64,000 nucleotides of DNA from Bordetella parapertussis (GCA_943328975.2 CALQCC020000007.1:1-64000); one strand, 5' to 3'. Counted from the first letter of the stretch, positions 8,926 to 19,176 are shown. Notes: generated from the sequence alone by a model not told the origin. Made by a program: numbers and translations.

Positions 8926-11568
8926 ATGGCCAACGCCGAACAGCAACGACTAGATGACGCACGGGCGCGGCACACCCACTGGAAGCGCTGGGGCCCCTAC
9001 CTCAGCGAACGCGCCTGGGGCACGGTCCGCGAAGACTACAGCCCCGGCGGCACCGCGTGGGAGTTCTTCCCCCACGATCATGCGCGCTCCAAGGCATACA
9101 GGTGGAATGAAGACGGCCTCGGCGGCATTAGCGACCGTCATCAAAAGATCTGTTTCGCACTCGCGCTGTGGAATGGCCGCGATCCGATCCTGAAAGAACG
9201 GCTGTTCGGACTCACCGGCAATCAAGGCAACCACGGCGAAGACTGCAAGGAGAATTACTACTACCTCGACTCCACTCCGACGCACTCCTACATGAAGTTC
9301 TTGTACAAGTACCCGCACGCCGAATATCCTTACGCGCGCTTGATCCAGGAAAACCAGAACCGCGGCAAGAGTCAGCCCGAGTTTGAGTTGATTGACACCG
9401 GCGTTTTTGACGACAACCGTTATTGCGATGTCTTCATCGAATATGCGAAGGCCTCGCCCGAAGACATCCTGATCAAGATCACCGCGCACAATCGTGGACC
9501 CGAGCCGGCAGAGCTCGACCTGCTGCCTACCATCTGGTTCCGCAACACCTGGAGCTGGGGTAAAACAGAGGTCCGGCCCAGTCTGCGCGCCGGAGCCAAG
9601 AACAGCATCGAACTCGATGAACCGAGCTACGGCCATCGCACGCTGGTCTGCAGCGGCTCACCCGAGCTTCTATTCACAGACAACGAAACCAACGTCCGCC
9701 GCCTCTACGGCTACGACAACAGTCACGAGTACGTGAAGGATTCCATCCATGAATTCGTCGTGGACGGACGCACTGCAGCCGTAAATCCCAAGCGCTTCGG
9801 AACCAAGGCCGCGGCGCACTACCGGACCACCGTGAACCCCGGGGAATCCGTCACGTTGCGTCTTCGCCTAACCGATCAACCCGCATCCGACGCGCTGCTC
9901 GGCCCCGAGTTCGACACCATCTTTGCCCAACGCTTGCACGAAGCCGACGAGTTCTACGCGACGGTCATTCCATCCGACCTCTCCGACGACGCGCGCAATG
10001 TAATGCGTCAAGCGTTCGCGGGCATGTTGTGGTCCAAGCAGTTCTATCACTACGTGATCAAGAATTGGCTCGAAGGCGACCCCGGCCAGCCCACGCCACC
10101 GGACAATCGAGTGAACGGGCGCAACAAGGATTGGGATCACCTCTATAACGCCGACGTGATCTCCATGCCCGACAAGTGGGAATACCCGTGGTACGCGGCC
10201 TGGGACTTGGCGTTCCATTGCGTGCCTCTCGCCCTGATCGATTCCGACTTCGCGAAGGAGCAGCTCCAGTTGATGGTGCGCGAATGGTACATGCACCCCA
10301 ACGGTCAGTTGCCCGCCTACGAATGGGCCTTCGGCGACGTGAATCCTCCCGTCCACGCCTGGGCTGCGTTCCGCGTCTACAAGATCGAAAAGAAACGCCG
10401 CGGCGTCGGCGATCGCGTATTCCTGGAACGCATCTTTCACAAGCTGCTCCTAAACTTCACCTGGTGGGTGAATCGCAAAGACACCGATGGACGCAACGTC
10501 TTCCAAGGCGGCTTTCTCGGACTCGACAACATCGGAGTGTTCGACCGCAGCGCCCCACTGCCCACCGGCAAACATCTGGAACAAGCCGACGGCACCGGCT
10601 GGATGGCGATGTACAGCCTCAACCTGCTCGCCATCGCACTCGAACTCGCCAACGAAGACCCCGCCTACGAAGACGTCGCCAGCAAGTTCTGGGAGCACTT
10701 CCTCTACATCGCCAACGCCATGAACCACCTGGGCCGGAACAAGACGGGCATGTGGGATGAAATCGACGGCTTCTTCTACGACGTGCTGCATTTCGAAGAC
10801 GGCGGCCACATGCCGTTGAAGATCCGCAGCATGGTGGGCCTCATCCCGCTCTACGCCGTCGAAACACTCGACCCCGCCATCATCAATAAGCTCCCCGGCT
10901 TCAAACGACGCATGGAGTGGTTCATCCACAATCGTCCGGACCTGACGGCCAACGTCGCCTCCATGAGCCAGACCGGCAGCGGCCAACGACTGCTCATGTC
11001 CGTCGTCACCGAACAACAGTTGCGCCGAGTCTTGCACTACATGCTCGACGAAAACGAGTTCCTCTCGCCCTTCGGCATCCGCGCCCTTTCGCGCGCTTAC
11101 AAGGACCATCCCTACGTCCTGCCCATCGACGGCAAACGTAGCCACACGGTGCAGTACGAACCCGCCGAATCCTCCACCGGCCTCTTCGGCGGCAACTCCA
11201 ACTGGCGCGGACCCGTGTGGTTCCCCGTGAACTTCCTGCTCATCGAATCGCTACAGAAGTTCCACCACTATCTAGGCGACAGCTTTAAAGTGGAGTGCCC
11301 CACCGGCTCCGGCAAGTATCTAACGCTGTGGGAAGTGTCGCTCGAAATCGAACGCCGCCTGGAAAACCTCTTCCTGCGCGACGCCACCGGACACCGCCCG
11401 GTCCACGGCCGCGAAGGTCAGTACGGCCACGAAGCGCACTGGCGCGATCTCGTCTTGTTCTACGAATACTTCAACGGTGACGACGGCTCCGGCGTAGGCG
11501 CCAGCCACCAAACCGGCTGGACGGGCCTGGTCGCGAAGATGCTCCAGCAAACGGCGGGGTCCGAGTAA
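8926..11568 (+). CDS. GH63/MGH1-like glucosidase, 880 aa
   Basis: A large cytosolic protein of the bacterial glucosidase group related to GH63 mannosyl-oligosaccharide glucosidase and mannosylglycerate hydrolase. The N-terminal region ([36 protein letters not shown]) is a beta-sandwich. The (alpha/alpha)6 catalytic barrel covers about residues 330-860, with conserved acidic/aromatic blocks [68 protein letters not shown] and [15 protein letters not shown]. No signal peptide is present. AAGGA lies just before the ATG. Glucoside or glucosylglycerate hydrolysis is the likely activity, but the substrate is not fixed by sequence. A debranching enzyme at 40833-42722 is the other glucan-related gene here. 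Confidence 0.88.
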   Translation: MANAEQQRLDDARARHTHWKRWGPYLSERAWGTVREDYSPGGTAWEFFPHDHARSKAYRWNEDGLGGISDRHQKICFALALWNGRDPILKERLFGLTGNQGNHGEDCKENYYYLDSTPTHSYMKFLYKYPHAEYPYARLIQENQNRGKSQPEFELIDTGVFDDNRYCDVFIEYAKASPEDILIKITAHNRGPEPAELDLLPTIWFRNTWSWGKTEVRPSLRAGAKNSIELDEPSYGHRTLVCSGSPELLFTDNETNVRRLYGYDNSHEYVKDSIHEFVVDGRTAAVNPKRFGTKAAAHYRTTVNPGESVTLRLRLTDQPASDALLGPEFDTIFAQRLHEADEFYATVIPSDLSDDARNVMRQAFAGMLWSKQFYHYVIKNWLEGDPGQPTPPDNRVNGRNKDWDHLYNADVISMPDKWEYPWYAAWDLAFHCVPLALIDSDFAKEQLQLMVREWYMHPNGQLPAYEWAFGDVNPPVHAWAAFRVYKIEKKRRGVGDRVFLERIFHKLLLNFTWWVNRKDTDGRNVFQGGFLGLDNIGVFDRSAPLPTGKHLEQADGTGWMAMYSLNLLAIALELANEDPAYEDVASKFWEHFLYIANAMNHLGRNKTGMWDEIDGFFYDVLHFEDGGHMPLKIRSMVGLIPLYAVETLDPAIINKLPGFKRRMEWFIHNRPDLTANVASMSQTGSGQRLLMSVVTEQQLRRVLHYMLDENEFLSPFGIRALSRAYKDHPYVLPIDGKRSHTVQYEPAESSTGLFGGNSNWRGPVWFPVNFLLIESLQKFHHYLGDSFKVECPTGSGKYLTLWEVSLEIERRLENLFLRDATGHRPVHGREGQYGHEAHWRDLVLFYEYFNGDDGSGVGASHQTGWTGLVAKMLQQTAGSE

Positions 11569-11585
11569 CGCGTAAGATAGACCTC

Positions 11586-12518
11586 ATGGTTCGTATCACG
11601 GAAGCCGAAGTCACTCAGCTACTGCCCATGCGGGCCTGCATCGATCAGATGCGGCTCGCGTTCGAGGCCATCCGCGCAGGCAAGACGCACAATCAGCCGC
11701 GCCGACGGCTCATTCTCCCCACCGGATCCGTGCTGCATCAAATGGCGGGCTCCTGGGGCAACTACTTCTGCACCAAGATCTATTCGAGCAACATCCGCCA
11801 CGGCGGCCTGCATGACATGTTCGTGCTCCTCTATGACGCCGAAACCGGCAAGCCTCTCGCCTTCATCGAAGCCCTGCAACTCAGCCTGATCCGCACCGGC
11901 GCGGCCTCGGGCTATGCAGCCGATCTGCTCTCGAATCCGCAAGCCGAAGTCCTCGGCATCATCGGCAGTGGAGCCCAAGCCCGCACCCAAGTCGAAGCCA
12001 TCCGCGCCGTCCGCCCCATCAAAGAAGTCCGCGTGTGGAGCCGCAACACCGAGAACGCCCAGAAGTTCGCCGACGACCTCGGCTGCACGCTCACGGAGAC
12101 CGCGGAAGCCGCCGTTCGAGGAGCGCATATCGTCGTCACCGCGACCACCGCCAAAGACGCCGTCATCGCCACCGACTGGGTCGAGCCCGGCGTGTTCGTC
12201 GCCGCCATGGGCTCCAATATCGCCAACCGCCGCGAGATGCCCACCGACTTGATTAAGACCGCCGGCCTCATCGCCGTCGACGACCTGGAGCAGGCCCGCA
12301 TCGAAGCGGGTGACCTCCTGCTCGCCTACGCTGGCACCGAGCATTGGAAAAACGTCGAAGAGCTGGAAAACGTCAAGCCCGGCTACGACCCATCACGAGT
12401 CACCATCTTCGAGTCACTAGGGATCGCCGTCGAAGACGCCGCAGCAGCAGCCTACGTCTACGAAAGATTCCAAGCTCCAACCGTCACGTCGACGACTACT
12501 TCGCCGCCTTCTGCTTGA
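11586..12518 (+). CDS. Ornithine cyclodeaminase/mu-crystallin family protein
   Basis: A 310-residue NAD(P)-dependent enzyme of the OCD family. The N-terminal half has the substrate-site residues K64 (YFCTKIYS) and R103 (LSLIRTGAASGYAA), and the Rossmann fold starts at GIIGSGAQARTQ (124-135). Family members include ornithine cyclodeaminase, alanine dehydrogenase and imine reductases, and sequence alone does not separate them. It starts 18 bases after the glucosidase stop, with TAAGAT (11573-11578) seven bases before the ATG, so it may have its own leaderless transcript. The 3' end overlaps the convergent gene at 12496 by 23 bases. The Ser/Thr-rich C-terminal tail lies in that overlap. Confidence 0.88.
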   Translation: MVRITEAEVTQLLPMRACIDQMRLAFEAIRAGKTHNQPRRRLILPTGSVLHQMAGSWGNYFCTKIYSSNIRHGGLHDMFVLLYDAETGKPLAFIEALQLSLIRTGAASGYAADLLSNPQAEVLGIIGSGAQARTQVEAIRAVRPIKEVRVWSRNTENAQKFADDLGCTLTETAEAAVRGAHIVVTATTAKDAVIATDWVEPGVFVAAMGSNIANRREMPTDLIKTAGLIAVDDLEQARIEAGDLLLAYAGTEHWKNVEELENVKPGYDPSRVTIFESLGIAVEDAAAAAYVYERFQAPTVTSTTTSPPSA

Positions 12519-13377
12519 GCTCCGCGTCTCCCAAATAGTGGACCGCATCGCGATCCTCGCACACCGACTCGTACAGTTCGGTGTTGGGCATCAACTGCTG
12601 CATCACGCGCACCGTAAATGGTTCCGTGTAAGCCTTCGGGTCCTCAATGGTGATGTCGATCTGCAGCGTGCCGAAGTTCAGACGCGTGAAGCGCTCCACC
12701 ATTTTTCCTGTGCCGGTCAGCGGACTGCCGTTCACATCCAGCCATACATCGTCACGGAATCCCACCGTGGTCACAACCAAGGTATCGCCCTCCCACTTGC
12801 CCACCGAGTAGCCGTACCACCAAGGCACCAGCTGCGGACCCACTGTGGGCAACGCCTGACCGTTCGTCAGGATCTGGCGGACGTCATTGTTGGCGTTGTA
12901 CATGATCACGATCGCCTCGGCCCCCTGCACCATCTTCTTCTCATACGGGTGCGTGTGGAGCTGCATCAGCCCCAGCGGCTTGCAGTTGGCGTCGGGATTG
13001 TCCTTGCTGTTGTTCGCCTTGCGTTCATCGCGCGTTTTTCGGCCCCAGTCTGTGAAAGGGAGTCCATTCTCAAAGCCCGACCCAAGCTCAGCGAAATTCC
13101 CGGCTGGAGGTTCGCCCGGCGCACGGACAGGCGCTGCCGCTTTGCCTTTTCCTTTTGCGTTACCCAGATTCAGTCGCATGGGCTGCCATAGACCCGAAAG
13201 GTCGGGATGTCCGTCCGGCGATTTCGGCGTAGGCGCCTTCAAGTCGAGTTCACCGCTCTCGGTTCTTGGTCCCGCAGTACGGTGTTCCGGCCACTGCGCA
13301 AGCAGCACGGTCGCTCCCGCAACCAGTGCTACCACGGCCATCGACATCATAGAAATGCTGTTGTTTGACTTCATCAT
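12496..13377 (-). CDS. Secreted acidobacterial paralogue family, copy A
   Basis: A 293-residue exported protein (signal segment MMSMAVVALVAGATVLLAQ). It belongs to a family with three members in this window (also 25785-26516 and 40050-40832). Shared landmarks in order: SPDGHPDLSGLW, LPFTDWG, CKPLGLMQ, a QILTNGQALP block, WWYGYSVGKWEGDTLVV, GSPLTGTGKMVERFTR, the IDITIEDPKAYTEPF strand, and ELYESVCE near the end. No catalytic motif is recognised; these are annotated as hypothetical proteins in related genomes as far as I recall. Copy A has an extra Ala/Gly/Pro/Lys-rich insert (GKGKAAAPVRAPGEPP). I chose ATG 13377 because GAGGG lies eight bases upstream; an in-frame GTG at 13407 sits right behind a TATTAT element. 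Confidence 0.8.
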   Translation of the reverse strand: MMKSNNSISMMSMAVVALVAGATVLLAQWPEHRTAGPRTESGELDLKAPTPKSPDGHPDLSGLWQPMRLNLGNAKGKGKAAAPVRAPGEPPAGNFAELGSGFENGLPFTDWGRKTRDERKANNSKDNPDANCKPLGLMQLHTHPYEKKMVQGAEAIVIMYNANNDVRQILTNGQALPTVGPQLVPWWYGYSVGKWEGDTLVVTTVGFRDDVWLDVNGSPLTGTGKMVERFTRLNFGTLQIDITIEDPKAYTEPFTVRVMQQLMPNTELYESVCEDRDAVHYLGDAELKQKAAK

Positions 13378-13462
13378 CACGCTTGCCCTCGAATTGCGGT
13401 GTTTCACATAATACGACGCCCCGCATCAAACCGCCAGCAACCGCTGTTCAGTTTACACGATC

Positions 13463-13560
13463 AATGCCGGTTGAGCCTTGGGCATCATGCAACAACGCAC
13501 CGTTCACAAGCAACGCGCCGGGCAAGTCACCTGCCACCGGACCCGTCCGGCAAAAGCGGC
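13463..13560. repeat. Dispersed intergenic repeat, copy 1
   Basis: Matches 26961-27055 over about 100 bases. The best part is CATGCAACAACGCACCG followed by TTCACAAGCAACGC, against CATGCGACGACCGACCA and CTCACAAGCAACGC. Similarity resumes at CCGGCAAAAGCGGC versus ACTGGCAAAACGCC. Both copies sit at or near gene ends: this one runs into the 3' end of the Rieske gene. No mobility gene is attached. Confidence 0.45.
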
Positions 13561-14528
13561 CCAACTACGTTCGGATTGGCCGCGCTGCTGCCTCGCAGGG
13601 TCTGATAGTAATAGCGACGAAACCGGAGAGTGGCACGGTCCGTCTCAACACTACGCTCAGCTGCCGCCGGAGGTACTTCGGCCGGTGACGACGACTCGAC
13701 CACGGCCCGATCCTCCTTGACGATCCTGTGGTTCGCCTTCCGAAAGAACACATCGAACACCGAGAGTTTCAGGAAGTCGCGCGATCCCACGACGATCATG
13801 CGGGTACGGTTCCCTCCCAGAGGCACGCAGATGGCGTGAATACGAAAGTGCTTCCCTGGGATCGGGATATGCGGCGCCATGATATTGGGCCGGTAGAACT
13901 CAAGCACCGCCTGATTGGGCGCGTCGTCTAACCAGCCCTTCGTCCGCCCTCCGAACGACATGTCCTCCCACTCCACGTGCATCTTGGAGTTGGGTTTGAG
14001 TTGAGCGCGTAGGGCACGACCGATCGTTCGCCGATGAACGAAGGGCAGATGCGGTGAATCGAGCATGTTTTCCATGGCCCGCGTCCAATGCGCGCTCCAT
14101 TCCTCCACCAAAACAGCCCGCGCCACATCGTCGCGCACCAGCCCTTCCGGAGGTGCAGGTTCAACAGGCGCAGTCGCGCCTGCGGCGGTGTAGACCCAAA
14201 TCAGTCCACCCAGTTCCCGGGCAGGAAGCGCCGTGGCCGACAGGAGCTCGCGCCGGGCATCGGGGTTGAGGGGAACGCGGAAGCACGAGCCGTTGCCTTC
14301 AAACTGCCATCCGTGGAAGGGACATTCGAGACAGCCCTCTGGAGTAACCTTCCCCAGTGACAATGCAACCCCGCGGTGAGGGCAACGATCAACTAACGCC
14401 TGCACCGATCCGGCCCTGTCCCGGAACAACGCCACCTTTTCGCCAGCCAGTTCGACCGAGATCGGCTTCCCCGCCAATTTCACCGACCGCTCCACCGGGG
14501 TCCATACGTTTGCGAAGTGTTCGAACAT
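13527..14528 (-). CDS. Rieske-type aromatic-ring-hydroxylating oxygenase
   Basis: A 333-residue oxygenase alpha-subunit-like protein. The Rieske [2Fe-2S] ligands are C49-P-H51 and C69-P-F-H72. The mononuclear iron site follows as N154..D157..H160....H165 (NMLDSPHLPFVH). This layout is typical of single-component-type Rieske oxygenases such as vanillate O-demethylase or pheophorbide oxygenase relatives; a reductase gene is not adjacent, so electrons must come from elsewhere. Start ATG 14528 (MFEHFANVWTPVERS) is chosen because the upstream in-frame extension to 14576 looks non-coding. The substrate is unknown; the gallate-type ring-cleavage genes at 27.2-29.1 kb show that the organism degrades aromatics. 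The last 34 bases overlap a dispersed repeat. Confidence 0.88.
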   Translation of the reverse strand: MFEHFANVWTPVERSVKLAGKPISVELAGEKVALFRDRAGSVQALVDRCPHRGVALSLGKVTPEGCLECPFHGWQFEGNGSCFRVPLNPDARRELLSATALPARELGGLIWVYTAAGATAPVEPAPPEGLVRDDVARAVLVEEWSAHWTRAMENMLDSPHLPFVHRRTIGRALRAQLKPNSKMHVEWEDMSFGGRTKGWLDDAPNQAVLEFYRPNIMAPHIPIPGKHFRIHAICVPLGGNRTRMIVVGSRDFLKLSVFDVFFRKANHRIVKEDRAVVESSSPAEVPPAAAERSVETDRATLRFRRYYYQTLRGSSAANPNVVGPLLPDGSGGR

Positions 14529-14998
14529 CAGTGCGGTTGTTGCGTTGCCCTTGGCCTTTCTGCCGCTCCCATGCAACGGTCTTAAGCTTCCGGTGAGACC
14601 CGCTGCCCGGCGCCCTTCCCGACGTAGATCTACCTGCCCAAGGGCGTGTGCATACTTCAGTTTAGTTTAGCCGATCAGGCAGCGATAACTCCTGGATGAC
14701 GGCGTACTCGGAAGGTCCTTCTAAAGCGGCTGTTTGGTGTGGAATTGAAGATCCTCTAAGAGAGTTGTGGACGAGTTGCCGAACACTCGGGAGCTATCCA
14801 GCCAAGCTACTCACCATGAATCCATTATTTGAGATCTTTCCGTCACAACCTTTTGATTGTCTCGGTTGTCGTTGACAGAAGAGAGGCCGGGTTGTGCGCC
14901 CCGCGAATGCAAATAGAAATCATGTACGTAGAACTGGTGGAAGCGATGATGTATTCTATCCCCGGCGAAGTATTTTAAAAAGATCAGAAAGGCACACG
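14529..14998. other. Intergenic region, no gene recognised
   Basis: 470 bases between the Rieske and lipocalin-like genes. I see no convincing reading frame or RNA gene. TATTCT at 14952-14957 could be the -10 for the following gene. CTGGATGACGGCGTACTCGG at about 14692-14711 faintly resembles CTGGATCTGACGGCGTATCC at about 15611-15630, on the other side of the lipocalin-like gene. The match is too short to call a repeat. Confidence 0.4.
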
Positions 14999-15487
14999 AT
15001 GACGAAACTTTCCCCTTACTTGCTGGCAACGGTGTTGCTAAGTGCAACCGCGATGGCTCAACTAAAACCAACTCCGTTGACCGGCACTTGGAGTGTCACG
15101 GAGGTAAAGACTACAGGCCCGAACGCTCAAACGAACAGCAAGCCGCAACCGGGGTTGTACATTTTCACCGGAGACCACTACAGCATTATGACAGTCAACT
15201 CCGATAAACCCCGTCCTGCGCTACCGCAAGACCAAGCCAAGGCCACCGCCGCCGAACTGCGCGCGGCCTGGGATCCCTTCACGGCTAACTCGGGCAGTTA
15301 TGAGATCGCGGGCGGCACCGTAACTTTCCGGCCCGCGGTCGCGAAAAACCCCAACGTGATGGCCCCAGGTACTTCCAATGTTTCCACATTCAAGATTACG
15401 GGAAAGACTCTGACGCTCATTCAGGTAAAGAACACGACCGGACCGGTCGCCAACCCTACGACGACCACGCTCACTCGCGTGGAGTGA
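14999..15487 (+). CDS. Secreted lipocalin-like domain protein
   Basis: A 162-residue protein with a Sec signal (SPYLLATVLLSATAMAQ, cleavage near residue 20). The mature part opens with the lipocalin-type LTGTWSVTEVK and continues GLYIFTGDHYSIMTVNSD, GSYEIAGGTVTFRPA and FKITGKTLTLIQ, matching the small bacterial lipocalin-like family (Lipocalin_5 type) with eight or so predicted beta strands. The ligand is unknown. ATG 14999 gives the canonical signal peptide and has AGAAAGG upstream; the open frame continues back to 14894 without a credible start. It stands alone, with non-coding DNA on both sides. Confidence 0.82.
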   Translation: MTKLSPYLLATVLLSATAMAQLKPTPLTGTWSVTEVKTTGPNAQTNSKPQPGLYIFTGDHYSIMTVNSDKPRPALPQDQAKATAAELRAAWDPFTANSGSYEIAGGTVTFRPAVAKNPNVMAPGTSNVSTFKITGKTLTLIQVKNTTGPVANPTTTTLTRVE

Positions 15488-15702
15488 ACTGAATCATTGG
15501 CATGCCCTTCAAACGCTGTGGGGTATCTCCTGGCTTCCGGTGATCCAAAGTTGGGTGTACCCCACCCGTCCACTGGCGGCACTTTAAGCTGCCCAGTCGA
15601 GGAGTAGCGCCTGGATCTGACGGCGTATCCGGACACTTCTTTTCAAATTCGCGTTTGGCTCAGACTTGAGCTGCCGCCAAAAAGTAGGGTCCAGTTAGCC
15701 GA
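15488..15702. other. Intergenic region, no gene recognised
   Basis: About 215 bases with no coding signature. Together with the kinase remnant and 16246-16445 it makes a 958-base stretch without an intact gene. Just before the next gene, 16311-16360 carries an imperfect tandem of CATCTCCA-type units (ACATCTCCATCTAGACATCT and so on). Confidence 0.4.
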
Positions 15703-16245
15703 CTAGAACGAAGCCGCTGGCGCGGCGGACGCTACGCGTGTCTGTCGGTCAGCATTTGTCTGTGACGACGCGGCTTGCCTGCCACGCAGGCTCGGTGTAG
15801 GATCAAGGCATGTTTGCAAGATCACCTCTTTGGGTGTTCGTGGGAAGCTCCCATTGGATAGTACTTGGGGTGATTCAGTACCAAAACGGCATTCAATACC
15901 CATAGCTGCCGCGTCCGCCGCAAACGCCAGCGCCTCCCTTCTTGTTTCCTTATCGAAACTGCCCCGCCCGACTTCTGTCTGTGCCCAGCCTGTTCTGGCC
16001 GGGGCATTTCCGATCAAGGCTAACGACCATCCGGACACTATCTCGGCAAACTCTCTGGGGAGCCACGGCGGGGGTCTCGCTCGCGAGATACAGAACTTCT
16101 GGGCTCGGCGCACCTCGCCTATGCCACCTTTGCCCAGCAGGGAGAGGACTTCGTAGGGGCCGTAGTCTGTCGCCGGGGGCGAACCTCTTTGAGCCGCTTT
16201 ATCAGAGATCGCTAGGCCGGGGCCTGGAAGATTCTCCTCGGCCAT
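15703..16245 (-). pseudogene. Remnant of a Ser/Thr protein kinase gene (N-terminal fragment)
   Basis: Reading from ATG 16245, residues 30-50 are DYGPYEVLSLLGKGGIGEVR, an excellent copy of the glycine-rich ATP loop of bacterial PknB-type kinases (GxGxxGxV), placed at the normal distance from the N-terminus. After RRAQ the similarity stops: the catalytic lysine, HRD and DFG motifs are all missing. The remaining 130 codons stay open but do not look like a kinase. I infer that a kinase gene was truncated by deletion or insertion about 100 bases into its catalytic domain. The region is flanked by non-coding DNA and precedes the G8-protein array. Confidence 0.55.
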
Positions 16246-16445
16246 GCCCGCTTGTGCCGACTAGCCTCACCCTGAACGCTGAATCGTCGTCGAATTGGTA
16301 CCACCGTCCCCACATCTCCATCTAGACATCTCCACCTCTCCATCTCCACATCTTTCCAAAGTGAGAGGCCTTTAAAGCGCCTATCCGTTACGCTATCCTG
16401 TACGGCAAGATCGTGGTCATTTTTCAAGTATCGGAGGTTCACGTC

Positions 16446-19154
16446 ATGAGGAAGAAGAATCGCTCGTTCCTGCTGATGTTGTTGATTTCAGCATCGTTGC
16501 TCGTCAGCGTGTTCACTATTGTGCAGGCCCAGAGTCCTGCAGCGCCGGCAGCCAAGGCGACGAACTGGTCTGATCCGGCGACCTGGCCCAACCGCAAGGT
16601 GCCCGTCGCAGGCGACAAGGTCATCATCGCGAAAGACAAGCAAGTAATTCTCGACGTCACTCCGCCGCCGCTGAACGGTGTGACCATCGAGGGCAAACTC
16701 AGCTTCGCAAACAATAAGGACGTTGAGTTGACCACCGAGTGGATCATGTTGCACGGGGAATTGGAGATCGGCACTGAAAAGGCTCCTCACACGCGCAAGG
16801 CGACCATCACCTTCACCAACAACGTCAAAGACGAAGACATCAGTGGAGTCGGTGGAAACACGGACAAGGTTGACCGCGGCATCATGCTCATGGGCGGAAC
16901 CCTGAACCTGCACGGCAACACCACCAACACATGGACCAAGCTGTCCAGCACGGCCAACGCAGGCGCGACCTCTATACAGGTTGTGAACGCCGCGGGCTGG
17001 CGCGTCGGCGACGAGATTGTCCTCGCATCCACGGATTACGATCCCCGGCAGGCAGAGCGGCGAACCATTTCCGCCGTCAGAGGAAACACGATCACGCTCG
17101 ACAAGAAGCTCGACTACATGCACTTCGGCAAGATCACCTTCGACGTCGATGAACGCGGCGAAGTCGGCTTGCTGACACGCAATATCAAACTTCAGGCATC
17201 GGACGACGCGGCGCAGTCCTTTTACGGTGGGCACGTCATGGCGATGGCCGCGAGCAAGATGTTTGTCGAGGGCGTTGAGTTCAATCGAATGGGCCAGAAC
17301 ATGACTCTCGCCCGCTATCCGATCCACTGGCATCTGATCGGCGACGCACAGGGGCAGTACATCAAGAACGCGTCGCTCCATGACACTTACAACCGCTGCG
17401 TGACCGTGCACGGGACCAACTTTCTTCGGGTTGAAAATAACGTGACCTACAACACCGTGGGTCACTGCTTCTTCCTCGAAGACGGGATCGAGCACGGCAA
17501 TGAATTCATCAAGAACCTGGCAATCCAGACCAAATGTCATACGACATTGGAATGCGTGCCCACAAATCTCGCAGCCAACGGAGAGAGAGGCCCCAACTAC
17601 GCGAATCGTCAAGCCTACAGTAAAGAGAGCTTCCACGGGAACACCCTGCTGCCTTCGGACAACACCGTGGCGTCCTTCTGGATCACCAACCCAGACAACA
17701 GCTTCATAGACAATGTGGCGGCTGGTTCCGACGAGAACGGTTTCTGGCTGTCTCTGCCGGAACACCCGCAAGGGAAGTTCAAGGATGCGGAAGCCAGCAA
17801 GACGATCTGGCCGAAACGAACGCCGCTGCGCGCATTCAAAGGCAACGTGGCCCATTCCAACTTCGACGGGTTCATGTTCGACCGGAACATCTACGAAGAC
17901 AACACCTTCGGTCTGGCCACCATCCCGTTCCTGCCGTTGAAAAATCCTGCCGACCTGGATAGCGAAGTGGTGGAGACGCACTTCGAGAGCTTGACGAGCT
18001 ACAAGAACCGCAATGGTGGTCTCTGGAGCCGGGGCGACCTCTTCGTATTTAGCGGCCTGAAACTCGCCGACAATGCTATTGGCATGACGCCGTCCGCTGG
18101 CGACCTCGGCAGTTCACGGTTTAAAACACGGCTGGTGGATTCGCTGGTGGTGGGCGAGACCGACAATAGCGGCAATCCCAGGACGCCCGAGGAAGTTGCC
18201 TATGGCCGCAGCCTGCCTAAGACGCTGATCCCTGACTTCCCGATCCGCGGTTACGAATACTATGATTACCGCGATGATGTGGTGAACACGACGTTCGTGA
18301 ATTTCCAGGACAACGATCGGAGAAAAACGGGAGCACTTTCCTGGCTGTTGTTCGCAAGCTCCGGGGTCAGTACCGGAAGCTCCGTCAGTCGTGCGAAATT
18401 CGTCAATGCCAAGCCGGTGTATTTTCCGAAAATCGATTCCAGATTCGATAACGACAACCGCGGTGGCGTGGGCTACCGGACCCTGTCCATCCACGACCTG
18501 GACGGTTCGGTGACCGGCATCCCCGATTCCCACATCCTGCTCCACGACGGCGAGAACGACAGCGTCGTCACGGACAGCACCTGCAAGATCCAGCCGACCT
18601 GGAACGCCTCCGTGTGCACGGGTGATATCGGTCGCCTGAATCTCTCGGATAGTAGAGGAGAACTTGGAGCCAACGTCAATATCGAAACTCGGACCGCTCG
18701 GTTCGCTTTGCTCTCCGGGATCGGTGGAAATCGTCCAGCCGCTGGTGCCGCTCCGGCCGCTCGTCCTGCTCCAGTCACTCCCCCTGCTCCGGCGGCTCGT
18801 CCTGCTCCGCAGGGGCCCATCGCGCTTGTTCGAAATGGCAAGGAATTCAAAATCACGGGCAACCAGAGCACCGTGCGCGCCGGCACCGAGATCCTGGTGA
18901 AGACCGAAAGACAGCAAGTCTCTCTCAGTCTGGCCGAAATGGACCTGGGGTCATGGGTCCTATTTGAGCTGCCGGGTTTCACCAAAGCAGCCTCCGGAAC
19001 GGAACAGCCCAGCATGGACGCATTGCGCAAGGCGAACGCGACGTCTTATTTCAGGGGCGGGGATGCCCTCTGGGTCAAGCTGGTCGCAACCAAGGCTCCG
19101 TTGCCGATTGTTCGTCCAACGGATCTGCAAGCCAGTATTGCGGTCAGCAGATAG
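16446..19154 (+). CDS. Secreted G8-domain beta-helix protein, copy 1
   Basis: A 902-residue exported protein (signal segment SFLLMLLISASLLVSVFTIVQA). Residues about 38-180 form a G8 domain: NWSDPATWPNRKVPVAGDKV, LDVTPPPLNGVTIEGKL and the TTEWIMLHGELEIGTEKAP core. A long right-handed beta-helix follows, with the CEMIP/TMEM2-like block NRMGQNMTLARYPIHWHLIG, HDTYNRCVTVHGT and VGHCFFLEDGIEHGN. Animal homologues cleave or bind hyaluronan; the bacterial substrate is unknown, and a polysaccharide is inference. After a Pro/Ala linker (about 760-790) comes a C-terminal beta domain (IALVRNGKEFKITGNQST) shared with copy 2 and the fragment at 25355. GGAGG lies eight bases before ATG 16446. A terminator follows at 19177. 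Confidence 0.88.
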   Translation: MRKKNRSFLLMLLISASLLVSVFTIVQAQSPAAPAAKATNWSDPATWPNRKVPVAGDKVIIAKDKQVILDVTPPPLNGVTIEGKLSFANNKDVELTTEWIMLHGELEIGTEKAPHTRKATITFTNNVKDEDISGVGGNTDKVDRGIMLMGGTLNLHGNTTNTWTKLSSTANAGATSIQVVNAAGWRVGDEIVLASTDYDPRQAERRTISAVRGNTITLDKKLDYMHFGKITFDVDERGEVGLLTRNIKLQASDDAAQSFYGGHVMAMAASKMFVEGVEFNRMGQNMTLARYPIHWHLIGDAQGQYIKNASLHDTYNRCVTVHGTNFLRVENNVTYNTVGHCFFLEDGIEHGNEFIKNLAIQTKCHTTLECVPTNLAANGERGPNYANRQAYSKESFHGNTLLPSDNTVASFWITNPDNSFIDNVAAGSDENGFWLSLPEHPQGKFKDAEASKTIWPKRTPLRAFKGNVAHSNFDGFMFDRNIYEDNTFGLATIPFLPLKNPADLDSEVVETHFESLTSYKNRNGGLWSRGDLFVFSGLKLADNAIGMTPSAGDLGSSRFKTRLVDSLVVGETDNSGNPRTPEEVAYGRSLPKTLIPDFPIRGYEYYDYRDDVVNTTFVNFQDNDRRKTGALSWLLFASSGVSTGSSVSRAKFVNAKPVYFPKIDSRFDNDNRGGVGYRTLSIHDLDGSVTGIPDSHILLHDGENDSVVTDSTCKIQPTWNASVCTGDIGRLNLSDSRGELGANVNIETRTARFALLSGIGGNRPAAGAAPAARPAPVTPPAPAARPAPQGPIALVRNGKEFKITGNQSTVRAGTEILVKTERQQVSLSLAEMDLGSWVLFELPGFTKAASGTEQPSMDALRKANATSYFRGGDALWVKLVATKAPLPIVRPTDLQASIAVSR

Positions 19155-19176
19155 GATCTGTTTCGCGAACGGAACG

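Noticed and set aside
14692-15630. Similar short sequences on both sides of the lipocalin-like gene (CTGGATGACGGCGTACTCGG and CTGGATCTGACGGCGTATCC)
   Set aside because: Match is about 20 bases with gaps; could be chance. Not enough for an element boundary.
16311-16360. Tandem CATCTCCA units before G8 copy 1
   Set aside because: Short imperfect repeat with no spacing rule; may be slippage. Noted in the intergenic entry only.
16488-17981. Long minus-strand open frames inside G8 copy 1, with a matching one at 21163-22731 in copy 2
   Set aside because: They resemble one another only because the sense genes are paralogues. The sense strand carries signal peptide, domain motifs and Shine-Dalgarno sites.
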